64,000 nucleotides of DNA from Serripes groenlandicus (GCA_031761405.1 JASEVX010000013.1:44224704-44288703); one strand, 5' to 3'; shown: positions 1 to 12,100, counted from the first letter of the stretch. The notes: a model not told the origin generated them from the sequence alone. A program made the numbers and translations.

Positions 1-190
1 ATGTTTTCAAAAGACGTTTGATGCAGAGGTGTCAAAATGTCTCTGTATGACTTAAACCATTTCCCATATGTAGACGTTTTCTGACGCCTCTACAGCAGAC
101 GGATTTTCGAAAAACATAGTGACAAGAAAAGAAATTGCTCAAAACGAGCGATTTTTTGTTTTGCCACAAGGTTCTTCACTGTTAGTCATA
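1..190. mobile_element. TTAA-flanked MITE family, two partial copies
   Basis: Positions 1-55 are the right end of one copy, cut by the window edge, and 52-190 the left part of a second. They share a TTAA at 52-55. Diagnostic parts of the family are a terminal CCCTTTCCCACATATAG-like sequence, an inner CTGCAGCAGAC block, then a stretch like GAAGAAATTGCTC that recurs inverted in the other half. The family recurs at 1639, 12969, 16779 and 42796 and as fragments elsewhere. No coding sequence is seen. The TTAA flanks suggest a piggyBac- or Kolobok-type source, which is inference. Confidence 0.6.
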
Positions 191-1630
191 GGTTATCCAT
201 TCTATTATAGGGATTGTCTATTTTGTGTCGAAATATGTTCACCAAAGCAATGAGCAGACAAGAATTTCACATAAATGAAAAGTGGCTTACTCATCTCAAT
301 CGAACAGGTATTCTCAAAATAACTGACCAGTATTGTGTATGTGTCATAACACACAATTTTAATTTGTACCCTTAAATGACCCATTGTATTGCCCTTCTGA
401 TTTCTTTCGGCAGCGTAACAAGATCAAACAATCAAGTCGTCAGCCATGTAGTTTTGTACACAAGCGTCTGCATCTGTGAAAGGGGTAACTTATTTTATTA
501 TAAACCAATTGACACCGAAAATATCTCACAGCTCCTAGACGGCCAAAACAAAAGAAGTGACTTTGCACGTGTGCGTTAACCCTTTTTTTTCATTCAACAA
601 ATTTGCGCATGAAATCAAAAACATTTTGACAACAATGTGAACAATCTCTTCAACCATTATTTTTGCAGCAGAAGAGTATATTCATACATGGTTTCTTCCT
701 TGTGATTGAGACCATTATGATCAATTTCTCTCGTTTTTGTGGCGATTGTGGTAACAATAGCCACTGTACTACAACACAAGAAGAAGAACAATATATAAGG
801 AGATTTCGGCAGTACGACAGAAATGCTTAATGCAAAACGTTTACCGCCAAATAGTTCCATCATTACTGCTGAGACATGGTTAACGCTAATAAAGTCAGTG
901 CTATTTTGGTACAAGACTAATACTTAGATTTTAGAACTATCGAACTAAGATGTAATTGAGTTAAAAAATGTAAACCTTAGCCTTCTTCGTGTCTTGAGAC
1001 AGGGAATATTATTGCGCGAGACATACGCCCATTGAGGAATGACGTGGTAGGCAGGTGCCCGTTAGGTCACCCAACGTTTGGGTGGCAAAACAACTTCCAT
1101 TGTAAATAGATCGTGAATGGAATTTTGATATAAAGCTAGAGGAAATTCAAAAATCATTACATTATTCTTAGATTCTATGTTAAATATAGTACAAATACAT
1201 TTATTTAACACTTTTCGAAGTAAAATCCTACTATAAAATTATATTTTGTAACCGAGTTTGAGATAAATCGAACATATTTTGATTTAATCGGAAGTAATAT
1301 AGAGTTGGTAAGATGTTTTCTTAAAATAGTTTATATAATTGAAAATAACTGAAAGTACTACTACGTGACAATAAGAAGCAGCTTTTCACTTGATCTGGTT
1401 TCTTGTAAGATCATGGCAGAAGATGCTCGGCCCATACATTTTTGAAGAAGAAGCAGGCATCACCTGCTTTTGTCGGAATTTTCATACATTTAAACCTTGT
1501 AACAAAAGTAATAAACCGGCTAGCGTCTGTATGTGGGGAAGGTTTAAGAATGAGAAGTTACACTTAAAATGTTCCTTTCTTACTTGGGCAAACCTCTTTT
1601 TGAAGACCATCCATGGGAATAGAACAATCA
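191..1630. other. No gene recognised
   Basis: This is AT-rich sequence with only short open frames (376-579 +, 657-914 -, the start of 1390-1734 +). None shows domain-like composition, a repeated family signature or a conserved partner elsewhere in the window. The 1390-1734 frame runs into the MITE at 1639, which argues against it being a gene. No tRNA-like box or clear promoter was seen. Confidence 0.5.
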
Positions 1631-1638
1631 GGTGGTCT

Positions 1639-1834
1639 TTAAACTTTCCCACATACAACACATATGCAGCAGATGACTTTGGGAATAACCAGGCAAAAAC
1701 ACGGAAGAGCTTTTTAAATGTAGGTAATTACTAAAAAGAATTGAAAACATTGTGGCAAAAGAATAAAATGTTCGTTTTTAAAAGTTGTCTGCTGCAGAGG
1801 CGTCATAAAGCATCTGTATGTGGGAAAGGGTTAA
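1639..1834. mobile_element. TTAA-flanked MITE, 196 bp
   Basis: The element is bounded by TTAA at 1639-1642 and 1831-1834. The ends are inverted: the left reads TTAAACTTTCCCACATAC and the right reads TATGTGGGAAAGGGTTAA. Inside are GCAGCAGATGAC near the left and GTCTGCTGCAGAGGCGTC near the right, so the inverted repeat extends well beyond the tips. It is non-coding. It is one of the cleaner copies of the family found throughout the window. Confidence 0.7.
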
Positions 1835-2029
1835 GTACAGGGTCATTTGTGCAGAAAATGAGTAATTGGTAAATAAAAAAATGGTTGCTATAGACAGGGT
1901 ATTGCTAAACAAAGCCTGACTTCACTACAGGTTTGACTGTTTATTTCAGGGACAGACTCACTTTTAAATCAACTTTCTCCACTTATGCCAGAGCTATATC
2001 CCCTTTATTAGTTAAATTTAGTTTGATAT

Positions 2030-2245
2030 TATTGTCTGATCTCTAACTGGAGCACTACTTACCCGACTCAGGGGTTGTAAGTTCGAACCCTTGCATAGCA
2101 AACATTCTTTCCGACTTTTGACAAAGGTCACTGTGACAAGTGTAATTCGTCTAACATTATTTGTGGTAAAGCAGCCAGTTGCTCGGGAAGAATGTTTTGT
2201 GAAGTAGTCAGTACTTTGTGAGAAAGCCAGGAAACACATTATAGA
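2030..2245 (+). mobile_element. tRNA-derived SINE, family 1, diverged copy
   Basis: The head contains a box-B-like AAGTTCGAACCCT near 2080. The body (an ACATTCTTTCCGACTTTTGACAAA-like start, then AGCAGCCAGTTGCT and GAGAAAGCCAGGAAA) matches the better preserved copy at 45934-46231. The box-A region is badly degraded, so transcription is unlikely. No target-site duplication was found. The minus-strand frame 2018-2239 is an antisense reading of this SINE. Confidence 0.7.
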
Positions 2246-3674
2246 ATATAATGCTACAATAAATTTATCAATAGGAGCAGCTCTTCCTTTGCAAATTTGT
2301 TGATTGTTGGAAAGGGTTGTTCAGTAGCTTGTTGTTTATAGACTTTTGATAACCATTTTACTGTCTTAAATCACTTGTTGTCGAGTCCGCTTTTAGTGAG
2401 CTCGAAATATAGCTGTCACAATGGTGGTTCGGTGAGTGTGTCCGTGCGTCTATGAATCTGTCTGTCCGACCAGTGCACCACAAAAGTGCACCATATTGAA
2501 GTGGTATGACGTGCACAAAATTCAGGCCTGTACCTCAGATGTTAAGGTCACTCGTAGAGATCAAATGTCAAAATGAGAACTGTTTGATTGGACTGACTTC
2601 TCCGGCACGGACATTGTCAACAGTTTAGGGGTTTGGTTAGACACCTTGCTTGTAAAAATGAACAGCTTTCATTTCATTTACGTTTTCCGGACCCATTTAC
2701 TACTTACTACATGTACGTCATCACTAAGGTGTTAGAAGGTGATATAATTAGAATGATCTTGGTACTGTTGATTTTAATATCTGCATGTGGATACATGTAC
2801 TTGATATATGTACTTTTATACTGACACAAGTGGTATTTCAATTAAACCATGATGACGATTCAGTACACGTTAGTCTCTCTATTAATATTTAACACTGTGT
2901 TCAATTGTAAGTTTACAATTTGTGGTCAACTGAGCATTGCAATGTATATGTCACATTGTTTAACCTATAAACCTGTACTTTGGAATTTGTTTACAATGAG
3001 ATGACACACTCACCTCAGTTCAACCATAACTGTACGTTCTAGCGCGGATTAGCAATCAATGCTGAAAGTGTAGCGCAATTGAGTTGGAGATCGAGCATTA
3101 TTATATATATGCCTATTGTTGTATCATTTGAACAAATTGTTCATTATGAGCATTTTTGTGTTTGTTTTTGCTCACAATGTTTTCAAAGCAGTTTAAATTT
3201 TCTAGGGAGAAAATCCTAAATGTAAAGTAACTTCATTGAACAGACCTGTTTAATATCAGACATCATTAAAACCAACCACCAAACCAATTGATACTTTAGT
3301 TTTCTTTCCTTTCTATCATAATTTAGTAATTTTCTCTGAAAAAATATTAATATTCAGAGAAAAAAGATGTTGCGTCTGAGAAGTTGGTAGCATGATCTCC
3401 ATAGAGTTGCAATCATGGGGAATGGAGGAACTTCTGTTTGATCGTTTTCTAAAATAGGTATGCTGCAGATGCATCAAACCTCACAGGGAAAGAACATCCA
3501 TTAGCAAAGGTGTATTAAAGATGACCAAGTTGGACCTGTTACGTTCACCTATATAACTGCATCAATACATTCCACATGCAGCTCCTTGAGAGTCAACAAG
3601 ATTTTTCTTCAATTTTGCATAGTGACTTAGTTCTTGATAGTTGTTATTTTGTGGTTTTACACCAATTTCAACAT
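2246..3674. other. No gene recognised; repeat fragments
   Basis: No coding region is supported. A patch around 2380-2640 (GAGCTCGAAATATAGCTGTC, then a G/T-rich stretch) looks like the edge of a dispersed element but cannot be delimited. A short relic of the CTGCAGCAGA MITE family lies at about 3460-3520. The 63-residue frame at 2633-2824 is hydrophobic at its end but has no other support. Confidence 0.4.
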
Positions 3675-3845
3675 TATTTTAGTTACATCATGGTGACAGT
3701 TCACTTATTCATGCATCCAGGGTACACACTCTAGGTTTTGAAATGTGAATTGTCCAATGGCATCATGCCGGCCGTGACTGAGGATCAAACTCAAGACATG
3801 CAGTTTGAAATCTCCGACAATAACCACTCGGCCACAACGGATTCC
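3675..3845 (-). mobile_element. tRNA-Ser/Leu-like SINE, minus strand
   Basis: On the minus strand the sequence begins near 3842 with a strong box A (GTGGCCGAGTGGTTA) and continues to a box B (GAGTTTGATCCTC) near 3780. This is the spacing of a type-II tRNA (Ser/Leu) or a SINE head derived from one. The tRNA-like part is followed by a body reading GATGCCATTGGACAATTCAC, so I call it a SINE and not a tRNA gene. The acceptor stem does not pair convincingly. The open frame 3705-4010 (-) is a by-product. Confidence 0.65.
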
Positions 3846-4770
3846 TGTTTTGGAAAAGACATAATCTATTTTGAACAAAGCCCTGATGTCATCAGTTGAG
3901 AAAAATATTCTGTTACAGGGTTTCAACATGCTTAATTCGTAAATGTGGTCTCTAAAGTGTACACAATATTTAATTTTAATACGGCCTTGCGAACATGTGA
4001 TAACCAACACAATTTAGCTTACATAAAACCAAGACAAACATTCTAATAATGTTCCATCGTTCTTGAGCTAAAACGTAGGTATATCAAGTGCCATCTAGAT
4101 TTTTCTTAAATTTGGTATGGCGGTATTTTGAGCATATCAAGACCCATTTAAAACGTAACTAAAATATCACCAAGACAAACATTCTGGCAAACTAACATTA
4201 TTCTACTGTCAAATGATGGAGCTTTACTCAAATTTACCAGCACCAGAGTGCACTTTTATTGAAAACCGCAAGGCCTACACCGAGATACAGCTTGTTATTT
4301 TGCAGGATTTTTTACACGATCGCCAATAAGTGCCTTCGGCGCTTTGATTTCAAAGGTCGTCTGCTCCAGATTTTTTAATATGAAGAAAGGGATAAACGAG
4401 CTACAAAGGAAAAGGAATGTTGTCAAGTTCAACTGCTCGTTATGACGTATAACAAAAATTCTCGAAGACTTTGGGGAACAGTAATTACCGACATCCGGCT
4501 TTACAAGTATGCCAATTGATACTAAGTGTCTTCGATTTGGAAAAAGAAAATGGTTGACTATTTGTGTGTGTCGTGACTCAATCTTGATATGGTGCATAGT
4601 GATGTTATATCAGAAAACCCTCGTGACAATAACAAAATGCAGACGGAATAAGGTAATGTTTAGGCTTATCAGTTCCCGACGCATTTCATTCAACCTGAAT
4701 ACTGAGTTTTGAAACACTACACATGTTTGGACACTTTTTACTTCAATGGAAAACAATAATCAGCGTGTGT
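3846..4770. other. No gene recognised
   Basis: The stretch holds only short open frames on both strands (for example 4295-4597 - and 4509-4712 +) that overlap each other and show no recognisable domain. No tandem repeat, tRNA-like box or inverted terminus was seen. Confidence 0.45.
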
Positions 4771-4774
4771 TTAT

Positions 4775-5345
4775 TCAATAAATATCCCCAGTGACAGTCT
4801 AGATAGCAGATGGATGTCATTCTTGGTTACAATAAATATCCCCAATATCAGTATAGATAGCAGATCGAGGTCAATCTTTAGTACAATAAATATCCCCAAT
4901 ATCAGTATAGATAGCAGATGGATGTCAGTCTTGGTTACAATAAATATCCCCAATATCAGTATAGATAGCAGATCGAGGTCAATCTTTAGTACAATAAATA
5001 TGCCCAATATCAGTATAGATAGCAGATGGATGTCAGTCTTGGGTAAAATAAATATCCTGAATATCAGTATAGAGAGCAGATCGAGGTTAATCTTTAGTAC
5101 AATAAATATGCCCAATATCAGTATAGATAGCAGATGGATGTCAGTCTTGGGTAAAATAAATATCCTGAATATCAGTATAGAGAGCAGATCGAGGTCACTC
5201 TTTAGTACAATAAATATCCCCAATATCAGCCTTGATAGTAAAGACATGGTCAATAAATATCACAATATCAGTCTGGATAGTAAAGACATGGTCAATAAAT
5301 ATCCCCAATATCAGTCTGGATAGTAGATCGATGTCAGTCTTGGAT
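4775..5345. repeat. 54-bp minisatellite with alternating variants
   Basis: About ten tandem copies share the core AATATCAGTATAGATAGCAG. Two versions alternate, one continuing GATGGATGTCAGTCTTGG and the other GATCGAGGTCAATCTTTAG, so the higher-order unit is about 108 bp. At 5220-5330 the unit degenerates to shorter AAAGACATGGTCAATAAATA-containing copies. Because 54 is divisible by three, frames stay open on both strands (4771-5253 - and 4814-5323 +). These are artefacts of the repeat. Related single units occur near 62670 and 62910. Confidence 0.85.
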
Positions 5346-5974
5346 AAAGCTAAAGTGGTTGAAGGTATAAACAATCAATTAATATAAAATCATAATTCTT
5401 AGAATATGAAACCTTGATTTGAAAAGAGTTGAAAACATTCTGGCCATTTTGTTCTTCACAATTTAACCTTTGGCCTTAATGTTTCCATAAGCTGTTTACT
5501 GCAGATACGACACAATACATTTGATTTAGGGAAGATGAGTTAATTCGCGATTTTCTTGAACTTTCACTTATAGAAGAACACCCATCAATCAATAGCATTG
5601 GTAATCGAAGCTGGTGTCAATATTAGCTAGATGAGAAACCCAACGAGATACTTTCTATCAAAAGATGAGCTACATGTATTAACTCTGTCTAGATAAAAAC
5701 ATGTTTAATATGTTGTTATATTCGATTTTATGAGCACATTTTTCAAAATGATTTTCTTCTAAATTAAATGTTATGCTTTGATAGGAGATGGCACTATATA
5801 CGATTATGGGCGTGCTCGGAGATACCGTATCTACCTATTCTAGAATACAGTTATATGAATAACACATTCAAATGCCCACGTTTAATTGAATATCACTTTA
5901 CAACTCATTCTTTGAGTAGTAGAACTCTGTGTGAACGTTTCCATCTAGTTCCGTTCATAACTATGTCAGCTATT
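5346..5974. other. No gene recognised
   Basis: AT-rich sequence with one 69-codon open frame (5768-5977 +) that runs into a SINE and shows no domain features. No repeat structure was noticed. Confidence 0.45.
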
Positions 5975-6180
5975 TAAACAGGTTACCTCAGCCTCGGTTG
6001 TGGTTCGAACCCCGACCGGGTCATACCAAATACCTTAACAAGATAGTAATGGCTGCCCTCATTGGCGCGCAGGGTTGGGGGTTAGTATTAGAACAGACTG
6101 GCTGGTGTCAAAATCGCCGTGATTCAACAAATCAATTGTTGAAAGCGACAGAAAAACAAAACAATTAAACCAGTAATCGG
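5975..6180 (+). mobile_element. tRNA-derived SINE, family 2
   Basis: The head has a clean box B (GTGGTTCGAACCCCG at about 6000) followed by a body with GGCTGCCCTCATTGGC, GTTGGGGGTTAGTATTAG and CTGGCTGGTGTC, ending around CGCCGTGATTCAAC. The same body is found inverted at 39120-39290 and in decayed form at 6520-6705 and 17530-17640, which identifies it as a dispersed family. Box A is weak. Confidence 0.65.
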
Positions 6181-6519
6181 TAATTAAAATGTCATACATG
6201 CGGTTTACATTTTGAACTCAGGATAGTTGGTATCTGATCTCGTTATCTATATACATGTAGTGTATCTTCATGTGACTAGATTGTGGTGAATATACGTCAG
6301 GAAAAGAAACGAGCAGCGGAAGCAGGACGAGAAGGGATATAATTACGGTGAGTCTGTTTTCTCTACTTTTTGCTGCTTCTAACACAGTTAAGATGAGCCA
6401 CTAATAAACTGACATTTTTCTTTCTAATAAAACAGTTTCTAATTGAACATAATCGAAAGCAATAACGCAACATGTACATATATGTGTCTTAATGAGTATG
6501 TTATATGATTATTTTTTGC

Positions 6520-6705
6520 GTTTGAATTCGATCCCAAGCCGGGTCAGGAAAATTACTTCAAACTTGATGAAAGCAGCTCTCCTCCTTTACTGTCTAGAAT
6601 GTGGTGGGGACAATACACCTGACAAACTGTTGTCAGTATAAACTTAACAGTAATAGTATTAATTCATGCAAATACTGCCGTGATATAACATAACTAATGT
6701 TGAAG
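6520..6705 (+). mobile_element. tRNA-derived SINE family 2, old copy
   Basis: A degraded box B (GAATTCGATCCCAAG) is followed by CCGGGTCAGGAAAATTA, and the end (TGCCGTGATATAAC) resembles the end of the copy at 5975. It is strongly diverged and has no visible target-site duplication. Confidence 0.45.
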
Positions 6706-6819
6706 TACCATACGCACATAAACCCACAAAACAGGTGACGAAATAAACACTTATATTACCACAAACAAAGATCCTTGTTTACGTTGTTAACATTAAACTG
6801 TAATAAACATCGTTTCAAC

Positions 6820-7570
6820 GCTCGACACATGCTAGGTTAGCGCCCAAACTCTGTAACTCGAGCAGTATAAATCCGGAATTCGGCTTCCGCTTGGCTTGGC
6901 AACCAGGACATTTTTACTCCGGCTTGGTTTAGCAGCTGGTTGCCCATAATTGGCAGAACGGCATTTAGTTCAACTTGGAATAAGTGTTAGTTGCCCCCCC
7001 CCCCCCCCTGACACATGCCAGGTTGCCGGCTTAAGTATGTTTCTCGAGCAATTTAACCAGTGGAGTTGGGCTAATGAATTGCTCAAAATTCCCAACTTAA
7101 CCTAGTGTTGGCAGCCTCCTGCCACAACTCGGTAGAAAGGATCTCGTACAATTCAAAGTAAAAGGTACATTGTGCAACTCAAAGTCGGTGTTTGGGGAAT
7201 AAGAGCTTCCACATGATATATGTCAGGTTGTCTGCTAAATTCTGAAACTCAAACAGGACGGATGCAAAGTCGGGAAATACTCGGACTGCCCAAGCTCAAT
7301 AATGGCAACCATTGCAACTTGAAATCTGTGTCCGATGCCTTTCCCTGACATATGCCAGTATTCCGTTATAAGTGTTTTATTCGAGCAATTTACAGCCGGA
7401 GCTGGGCTGTGGACTTGCCAAACCCACAGAAATGTACCTTGTGCGTTTGTAAGGGGGATGGGGGTAGGCCTCCACCTGATTTATAATACATGTAGGTTGC
7501 CAGCTTAATTCTGTAACTCGAACAGGACGGATGCAAAGCCCGGTTGTAGATTTTCCAGGAGTATTCGAAC
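6820..7570. repeat. Diverged tandem repeats of roughly 190 bp
   Basis: The phrases CATGCCAGGTTGCCGGC, TTCTGTAACTCGAACAGGA and CTCGAGCAATTTA recur in order several times (near 6830, 7010, 7220, 7350 and 7500) with much divergence. A run of about 15 C lies at 6993-7008. The repeats lead into the 22-bp minisatellite that follows. No gene is supported. Confidence 0.55.
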
Positions 7571-7639
7571 ATCTTTACAGGGATACTTTCAAGGGAAAGC
7601 TGAATATATTGATTGGATGTTCTGATACTTTCCAAGCCG

Positions 7640-8120
7640 AATTAGTTCCAGGGACACCCCGAAATCGTTCCATGGTCACCCAGGAATGGTTCCGCGGACA
7701 CCCGAACAGGTTCCATGGACACCTCTAAATGGTTCCATGTACACCCAGGAACGGTTACTTAGACACCGTAATGGTCCATTGACACCACCGGAATGGTTCT
7801 ATGAACACCCTAAATGGTTCCATGGATAGCAAATAATGGCTCAATGGACACCCCGAAATAATTACATCGAAGCCCAGGAATGGTTCCTTGAACACCCCCG
7901 GGATGGTTCGTGATCACCACCGGAATGGTCCCATGGACACCCATAAATGGTCTTATGGACACCCTGGAATTGTTCCATGGACACACCGAAATGGTTCCAT
8001 GGACACCCGGGAATGGTTCCATGGACACCCCGAAATGATTAGATGTATACACAGGAATGTTTTCGTGGACACCATCAGAACGGTCCGTGGACACCGCCGA
8101 AATGGTTTAGTGATCACCCC
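7640..8120. repeat. 22-bp minisatellite (ATGGTTCCATGGACACC)
   Basis: Successive copies of ATGGTTCCATGGACACCC occur with a 22-bp step, for example at 7991, 8013 and 8035, and decay towards both sides. About 20 copies are discernible. The unit carries a palindromic GGTTCCATGGA core. Frames open on each strand (7810-8094 -, 7888-8127 +) are translations of the repeat. Confidence 0.85.
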
Positions 8121-8479
8121 GGTGTAAGAGGGCTCCGACTTGTCCGAATTGAATGTTCGACATGAGTGGAACAGCCGTAGTTACCGGAACTCCGGCTATT
8201 CCGGCTAGTCGATACTCTCGGATATTCTGGCTGGTTACTTTATTTATATACTAGACTATCAAAACTTTCACTTTATGCGCATTGTCAAATTCATACAAAA
8301 CAGCTTAATTAATCACCTCTCGCTACATCACATATACATATACGCTGTTGCCTTATTCCATAAACACAAAACAGCATGCACATGGAGATGCCACATGTAT
8401 CTTTATTTAGAAACATGCCAGAATAGGGCCCAGTTGTGTATTCCCTATCAACACTTATACATGTAGGGTTTGGTAGCGT
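8121..8479. other. Unassigned spacer between two minisatellites
   Basis: The stretch contains CCGGCTATTCCGGCTAGTC-like short repeats near 8190, then AT-rich unique sequence. No gene or RNA is supported. The open frames here (8275-8466 +, 8309-8503 -) overlap on opposite strands and look random. Confidence 0.4.
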
Positions 8480-9222
8480 AATAAGAGAAGTATTGTCTGG
8501 CACATTAAGGATTCATATCTGAATAATAGATATTAACCGGCAAATATCTGGTTTGGAGGCTTAATAAGATATATTAATTGATAAATATTGAGATCTGAAG
8601 CTGAATAAGAGATATTAACCGGCAAACATTGGTTTTGGTAGCTTAGTAAGAGAGATTGTAAGCGCCAAATACCGGGTTTGGAAGATTAATGAGAGATATT
8701 AACTCTCAAATATTGCGTTTCGAAGCTCAATAAGAGATATGAACAAGCAAATAGTGGGATTGGAAGCTAAGTAAGAGAAAAATTAACCGGCAAATACCGG
8801 GTTTGGAAGATTAATGAGAGATATTAACCGGCAAATATTAGGTTTGGAAGATTTATAGGAGATATTAACTCTCAAATATTGCGTTTCGAAACTCAATAAG
8901 AGATGTGAACAAGCAAATATTGGGATTGGAAGCTAAGTAAGAGAGATATTAACCGGCACATATTGGGATTTGAAGCGCCATAAGAGATATTAACCTGCAG
9001 ATATCGGGTTTGGAGGCTTAAACAGATATAGTAACCGGCAAATATAGGTTGGGTTTGGAAGCTTAGTAAGACAGCTATAAACCGGCAAATATCGGATTTA
9101 GAAGATTAATGATTGATATTAACTAACAAATGTAGGGTTTTGAAGCTTTATAAGAGCTATTTACTGGACAATATTGCATCTCGAAGCTTAATAAGAGATA
9201 GTAACCGGCACATATTGGGTAT
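8480..9222. repeat. 41-44-bp minisatellite, left block
   Basis: Copies of a unit reading GAGATATTAACCGGCAAATA, then a TTGGGTTTGGAAGCTTAATAA-like half, repeat about 17 times with substitutions and small indels. The same unit resumes at 12150, so the retroelement at 9223-12150 sits inside the array. Confidence 0.85.
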
Positions 9223-9394
9223 TGAAGCATTCATTCATTCATTCATTCTCTTTACTCCGTTCGGAGATTAATTGAATACATTAATTATATCAACTGTTAA
9301 TTAAAAGTTATTGAACTAGTTTCTATACATAGAAATATATGGAAATTGAAAATCAATCTTTACATAATATTACACTGATTGTAAGTAGTCAAAT

Positions 9395-9512
9395 AGGTAT
9401 ATACTTATATATATACACACATATATACACATACTCATATATACATATACATACATATATATACACATACATATATATACACATACACATATATACACAC
9501 ACATACCCACGT
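9395..9512. repeat. (TA)/(CA) microsatellite
   Basis: A mixed TATATACACATA-type simple repeat within the 3' part of the LINE. It generates Tyr/Ile- and Cys/Val-rich open frames on both strands (9339-9581 +, 9370-9643 -) that are not genes. Confidence 0.9.
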
Positions 9513-9759
9513 CGTTTACACATATGCACAGCGTCATTGTGTCGTCTAACATGGGCCGTTGACACATTTGTATGCGAATAATATCGCTTCGCGGCGAAAT
9601 AAGTAATACTCTTAATCATTGGTGACTGATGTAGGGCTTGCACCTAAACCATCATCAAAAACGCTTCACTGGTTGCAAGCACTAGCGCAGTATATACTTC
9701 ATGGATAATGTTGGTGTATATGCCTCTAAGAAAATAATCGTTTGTTATCATATGTTGCG

Positions 9760-11130
9760 CTACATTCCGTTATTCAATACAAATTGCATACATTTTCTTA
9801 TGAAACTCTTTTTGCAAAGATAGCTATTCTCAAGGCTAAAGATTTTGTGCAGGAATATTAGCTTCTTCTTGTCAATCAATGATGTTATTCGATTGATTCC
9901 AAATATTGATTCGCACATATCATACCTTGTTCTGATATTAAATTCCTGAATAGTTTTTACAATACAATGTTGTAAACGGTTGAGCTTGAGTACGTCGCAA
10001 CTTGTTATATTACTCCATAGTTCACACCCATACACGGCTATTGGGATAATGATTGTGCTATACAGCTTAACAGAAGTCAATGGTAGTAATGCATTAGGTC
10101 TCATACTAAGATCAGCAATTGCATAAAAGGCATACATGTACACAATGTCAAGCACATTTTGCAGATACATAGGTGTTAATGCAATTAAAGATAAATCATA
10201 TGCAAACGCAGGATTACCACATTTAGCATGGATTGGCGAATAGAGACATAAGCTATACTCTGAATTTTCAAATTATGTAAGTGAGTCGTTTATAATGGTT
10301 AGATAATAAAATGTGGAGGCGACCACTCCCTGACGTACGCCGCGTTTTAACGGGTCTGGAAGTAATTTACTGCCATTTGCCATGACAAAGCAATTCAAGT
10401 TGTTATAGGAATCCCTTATTATAGTTCATACTTTTTCAACTATTCCTAGATTATGGAGTTTATATAATAGCGCACTGTGTCATACGCTATCAAAAGCACA
10501 TTTAAAGTCAATGAATGCCACGAAGGATTTACTATGTAGATCCACGAGTTTGTATACAGTTTCCTGTTGGCAAAAACGCGGTTGTAATACAGCTTAGCCC
10601 TTTTTGAAACCCTTGCTGCTGTAGAGATGGAAATGTGGTGCTATTTTATAAAATATTTCGCAGAATGATAATATCAGTGAAATTGGCCTATAACTAACGG
10701 GATCGTTTTTTTGGCTTTCCGGAGCATTTGTAAATAGGTACTATGTGACTATTACGCCAGGTGTCGGATGTACTACAATATCGTAGCATAGAGTTAAATA
10801 GCTCTACCAAGACATGCAATATTGGTCTTTTACCATATATGATGTGCTCATTTGTGATACTGTCATGAGATGGACTTTTCCAACGTTTAAGATCAACTAA
10901 AGCCTTTTCAACCTCGTTGCATGTGAACTCGCGTTCTACTGTTTGTGAAAGCGTTATTGTAGAAGGCTTTATTCTAGCATAATTTTCCAGCGTTTCATCG
11001 ACTTCTTTTTCCAGTTTACTTTTGGGATTTAACTCGTGGGTATCAAATATATCAGTAGAGTATTTTTCAAACCCGCTTATGACATTTTCATGTTAATAGT
11101 TAATATCTTTTCATATTATTTCTGATGTGT
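9760..11130 (-). pseudogene. Reverse transcriptase pseudogene of the LINE
   Basis: Minus-strand translation in shifting frames recovers classic RT blocks in order: KRWKSPSHDSITNEHI (about 10890), NDPVSYRPISL (about 10700), FIDFKCAFDSV (about 10500), KRGVRQGVVAST (about 10340) and FAYDLSLIAL (about 10190). The open frame 9760-10170 continues with YGCELWSN and LNRLQHCIVKT, typical of the region after the RT in LINEs. The catalytic FADD-type motif is represented only by FAYD, which lacks the second aspartate. Stops occur after AFDSV and elsewhere. It is non-functional. Confidence 0.8.
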
Positions 11131-11289
11131 GTTGCCGGGGTGTTTTCTTATGACTTTTCATTTAACTCCAAAATAGTCGAGAGTCCAGCTGAGAACTTCG
11201 TTCGAGTTCTCGGAAAATATTGTTAATGTAGTTGTTCGATGCTATACGTTGGTTTTTTCTGAATTCTCAATTTCTTGCGAGTAAGTGTA

Positions 11290-12100
11290 AGCCGTGTTTA
11301 CGTTGGCAGTCCAATATGGTTTCGCGTGTCTATCAAATTTGCGTTTAGGAAGCAGCAATCCGATAATTGGTTTGGAGTAGTATAGCTATGTAGCATATCG
11401 GTTAAGAGGCTATACTCTAGTTTTTTTGTGATATTCTTCAATGATATATCTGTACTTATATTCCATGCGACTCTGCTGCTGTATTGGTATTGTTGGGTAT
11501 GTTGCGGCAATTGCGGTAGTTCTATTTAAGCGATTAAGGGTAAATGGTCAGAAGTTACAATGTCCATGCATTTCTTAATGAATGACGTTTCGACAAGTTT
11601 ATGATCGATAATTGCCCGGGTTTTTATATATGTTTACTCAATGTTGGAAACAATGGGGTATTACAAAGGGATACTACTCTTGACTCGGACAGAACATCAC
11701 TGAATAACTCACCCTTATCCGATTGTAGCCCGTTATTCTTAGTTTGTACATATGACAAAACGTTTTCTGAACAACTGTGTGTAATTGCACTTAGACAATA
11801 CAACGTTTCTGCATATTTATCAATGCAACCATCTGCTGGCATGTATATGCTTATTATATAGATATTATATAGATAAGTGTATACAATTTTCTATCAATTT
11901 TGATGGCCAGTATACGGCTACCTCTATAGATAGTATATCGATACCTATTGTCTTACTTCGAAGTCCGATTGTGTATTTTTCTCTCACAATTGTCAGCAAA
12001 TGTTCACATATATCGATGCCCAAAGTATTTATAAGTGTCTCTATTCATTTTCATAAATACCTTTTGAGTATAACGTGCGTTATCTTATACATCTTCTGGA
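11290..12100 (-). pseudogene. AP-like endonuclease remnant of the LINE
   Basis: On the minus strand, a segment with YMPADGCIDKYAETLYCL (about 11840 downwards) resembles the mid part of EEP-type LINE endonucleases. TSDHLPL near 11545 matches the C-terminal SDH motif. Downstream is the linker to the RT (frame 11298-11510). Frames are broken and no complete GDFN motif was found. Its position upstream of the RT fits LINE ORF2 order. Confidence 0.6.

Noticed and set aside
3705..4010. 101-codon minus-strand frame with GDFKLH resembling a LINE endonuclease motif
   Set aside because: That stretch is the tRNA-like head of a SINE read in frame, and no other endonuclease motif is nearby.
4771..5323. 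160-codon minus and 169-codon plus frames at the 54-bp repeat
   Set aside because: Opposite-strand frames over a repeat with a period divisible by three.
4775..5345. CRISPR-like array
   Set aside because: The repeats are contiguous without unique spacers, and the genome is eukaryotic. The same goes for the other minisatellites.
9339..9643. Tyr/Ile- and Cys/Val-rich short proteins
   Set aside because: Translation of the TA/CA microsatellite on both strands.
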